Shown here one piece after another: positions 6,774 through 8,155 of a stretch of 8,155 nucleotides of DNA. Every line of letters starts with the position of its first letter. Position 1 is the stretch's first letter. The notes beneath the pieces are model-generated. The model saw only the letters and a list, made by a program, of their open reading frames with translations, made no database searches and was not told the DNA's origin. The stretch is from Roseburia sp. (GTDB lineage Bacteria; Bacillota; Clostridia; Lachnospirales; Lachnospiraceae): assembly GCA_030844625.1 (NCBI GenBank), contig JAUUNJ010000103.1, positions 1-8,155 on the forward strand. Reading direction: 5' to 3'. The position numbers and the translations under genes were made by a program.

Positions 6774-7481
6774 ATGGCAAGCAAACAGAAAATTTTAATT
6801 GTTGACGATGACGAGAACATTGCAAATCTTATTTCACTTTATTTAACAAAAGAATGTTTTGAGACGCGAATTGAACATGATGGTCAGGCAGCCTTAGCTG
6901 CCTTTAAGGATTATTCACCCGATCTGGTCTTACTGGATCTTATGCTTCCCGGCATTGACGGATATGAAGTATGCCGGGAGATAAGAAAGGATTCCAAGAC
7001 ACCTATTATTATGCTCTCTGCCAAAACAGAAGTCTTTGACAAGGTTTTAGGACTGGAACTGGGTGCCGATGACTACATGATCAAACCTTTTGACTCAAAA
7101 GAATTGGTAGCAAGGGTAAAAGCTGTTCTGAGACGTTACACCAGCGCCCCTGCCCCTGCTTCCGCTCCTTCTGAAAAAAGAGTTGAATATAAGGACCTGA
7201 TTATTAATTTATCAAATTATGAAGTTATTTATCGTGGCAATCCAGTTGAAATGACACCTAGGGAAATCGAACTCTTATATTTCCTCGCTTCATCACCAAA
7301 CCAGGTTTTTACAAGAGAGCAGCTTCTGGATCATATCTGGGGATATGAGTATGCAGGAGATACAAGAACCGTTGATGTTCATATCAAGAGAATCCGTGAA
7401 AAGATTGCCGACACGGACGAATGGTCTATCGGTACTGTGTGGAGTGTGGGATATAGATTTGAGGTACACGGAAAGAGTTGA
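6774..7481 (+). CDS. OmpR/PhoB-family response regulator transcription factor
   Basis: This complete 235-residue regulator has a receiver domain at 1-122, with the acidic pocket D11/D12, phospho-acceptor D55 in LVLLDLMLPG, S82 and K104 in MIKPFD. A short Ala/Pro linker (123-133) joins it to a winged-helix DNA-binding domain (about 136-231) with TPREIELLYFLA, a recognition-helix region TRTVDVHIKRIREK and the closing wing VWSVGYRFE. All residues needed for phosphorylation are present. The partner kinase gene starts 38 nt downstream. Start choice is supported by GGGAGG (6761-6766) with seven-nt spacing. The domain set is that of PhoB/PhoP-like regulators, but the signal and target genes cannot be inferred from sequence, so no symbol is given. 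Confidence 0.95.
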   Translation: MASKQKILIVDDDENIANLISLYLTKECFETRIEHDGQAALAAFKDYSPDLVLLDLMLPGIDGYEVCREIRKDSKTPIIMLSAKTEVFDKVLGLELGADDYMIKPFDSKELVARVKAVLRRYTSAPAPASAPSEKRVEYKDLIINLSNYEVIYRGNPVEMTPREIELLYFLASSPNQVFTREQLLDHIWGYEYAGDTRTVDVHIKRIREKIADTDEWSIGTVWSVGYRFEVHGKS

Positions 7482-7497
7482 AAATAATTTTCAAGCT

Positions 7498-7515
7498 TTG
7501 AAGCATTAGGAGGCA
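7498..7515 (+). repeat. Copy 2 of the 18-nt repeat containing the kinase ribosome binding site
   Basis: Exact copy of 4246-4263, with AGGAGG at 7508-7513 and six nt to the ATG at 7520. Here its left end forms a small inverted repeat with upstream bases (TTCAA at 7490-7494 with TTGAA at 7498-7502, three-nt loop), a different fold from the one at mutS2. It supports the kinase start codon. Confidence 0.85.
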
Positions 7516-7519
7516 GATA

Positions 7520-8155
7520 ATGAAAAATTCTATTCTGACTAAATTTTTTACAGGATATTTTTCTTTTGCAGTCTTGGGTTTTTTGTTAATTTCCTACTGG
7601 TCTACTAATTTGATTTATAATCATCTTTTAACTGAGGATGTAAAAGAACTTTACAAATATTCCTCCGTGGTGGCTGATAATATCAGTTACGCAGCCGGTT
7701 CCTCCATTGAGGATATCCGGGAACCTGAGTTGTTTTTCAGTGATTTTAATGATGTGCTTAACTGTGATGTCCTGATATTGAATCCGGACAAAAAACTTAT
7801 TTTTACCACGGATGATACAATTAATCTGAGTAATGATTCGTCCAATATCGTAATTAATGATTTTAATCCTGATGAATATGCAATAACACATTATAAAATT
7901 AATAAATTCTATAATATATACAAAACAGATACTTTAAGCGTTGTTCATGATATAAAGCAAGATAACAATATTATTGGATATGTTGTGGCACATATGCCTA
8001 CATCTATCATCAAAAAAAGCAGTTATGATGTAACTTTTGTTTTTTATATTACTTATGCAATTATTCTGGCATTGTCACTTATTATCTTTTTTAACTTTAT
8101 GTTGTTTATTTATATGCCCCTGAAGCAAATCAGACTGGCGGCAATGGAATATGCA
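7520..8155 (+). CDS. Sensor histidine kinase, N-terminal part (truncated by right edge)
   Basis: The frame from ATG 7520 stays open for 212 codons to the edge. Residues about 9-28 form a first membrane helix. Residues about 30-170 are an extracytoplasmic sensor, rich in Asp and Asn with one Cys (C82), containing CDVLILNPDKKLIFTTDD and IIGYVVAHMPTSII. These strand patterns resemble the PAS-like/Cache sensors of PhoR-type kinases. A second membrane helix spans about 172-197, then YMPLKQIRLAAMEYA (from P200) looks like the start of a HAMP linker. The dimerisation/phospho-acceptor and ATPase domains would lie outside the window, so the kinase call rests on topology, the HAMP-like start and position 38 nt behind an OmpR-type regulator. 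The ligand is unknown. The ribosome site is copy 2 of the 18-nt repeat. Confidence 0.88.
   Translation, partial: MKNSILTKFFTGYFSFAVLGFLLISYWSTNLIYNHLLTEDVKELYKYSSVVADNISYAAGSSIEDIREPELFFSDFNDVLNCDVLILNPDKKLIFTTDDTINLSNDSSNIVINDFNPDEYAITHYKINKFYNIYKTDTLSVVHDIKQDNNIIGYVVAHMPTSIIKKSSYDVTFVFYITYAIILALSLIIFFNFMLFIYMPLKQIRLAAMEYA

Overview
The window is AT-rich, with strong AGGAGG-type Shine-Dalgarno sites, sigma-A-like promoters, a low-GC Gram-positive gene set (YhaM, MutS2, a TrmA-type methylase with Fe-S cysteines) and a secreted subtilase. Together these suggest a Firmicute of class Clostridia, most likely a gut-type Lachnospiraceae. That placement comes from protein character, not from a database search. 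No mobile element, CRISPR array, rRNA or tRNA is visible. The window looks like ordinary chromosome, and I see no clear candidate for an undescribed multi-gene system.

Left part (1-3967), all on the minus strand. A transcription unit begins with yhaM (OB-fold plus HD-domain 3'-5' exoribonuclease) and continues after 25 nt into rlmD (23S rRNA m5U methyltransferase). A hairpin with a U-tract just past rlmD probably ends it. Downstream, with its own promoter, is a secreted S8 (subtilisin-type) protease: signal peptide, prodomain and complete Asp-His-Asn-Ser catalytic set. Its C-terminus runs off the left edge.

Centre (3968-4267). This 300-nt divergent intergenic region has no gene. It carries a good minus-strand promoter for yhaM, candidate plus-strand promoters for mutS2, and leaders on both sides that can form hairpins.

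Right part (4268-8155), all on the plus strand. Full-length mutS2 is followed after 133 nt by an OmpR/PhoB-type response regulator and, 38 nt further, by the N-terminal part of its partner histidine kinase (two membrane segments around an extracytoplasmic sensor), cut by the right edge. The gap before the regulator contains three TTNAYA-like boxes upstream of a -10 element, the layout of a PhoP-type autoregulated promoter.

Themes: yhaM, rlmD and mutS2 all act on RNA, ribosomes or genome maintenance. The two-component pair and the protease face the cell surface or exterior. The most unusual signal is an 18-nt exact repeat that includes the Shine-Dalgarno site and sits at the same distance before the start codons of both mutS2 and the histidine kinase. 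Next are the structured mutS2 leader and the palindrome over the protease promoter.
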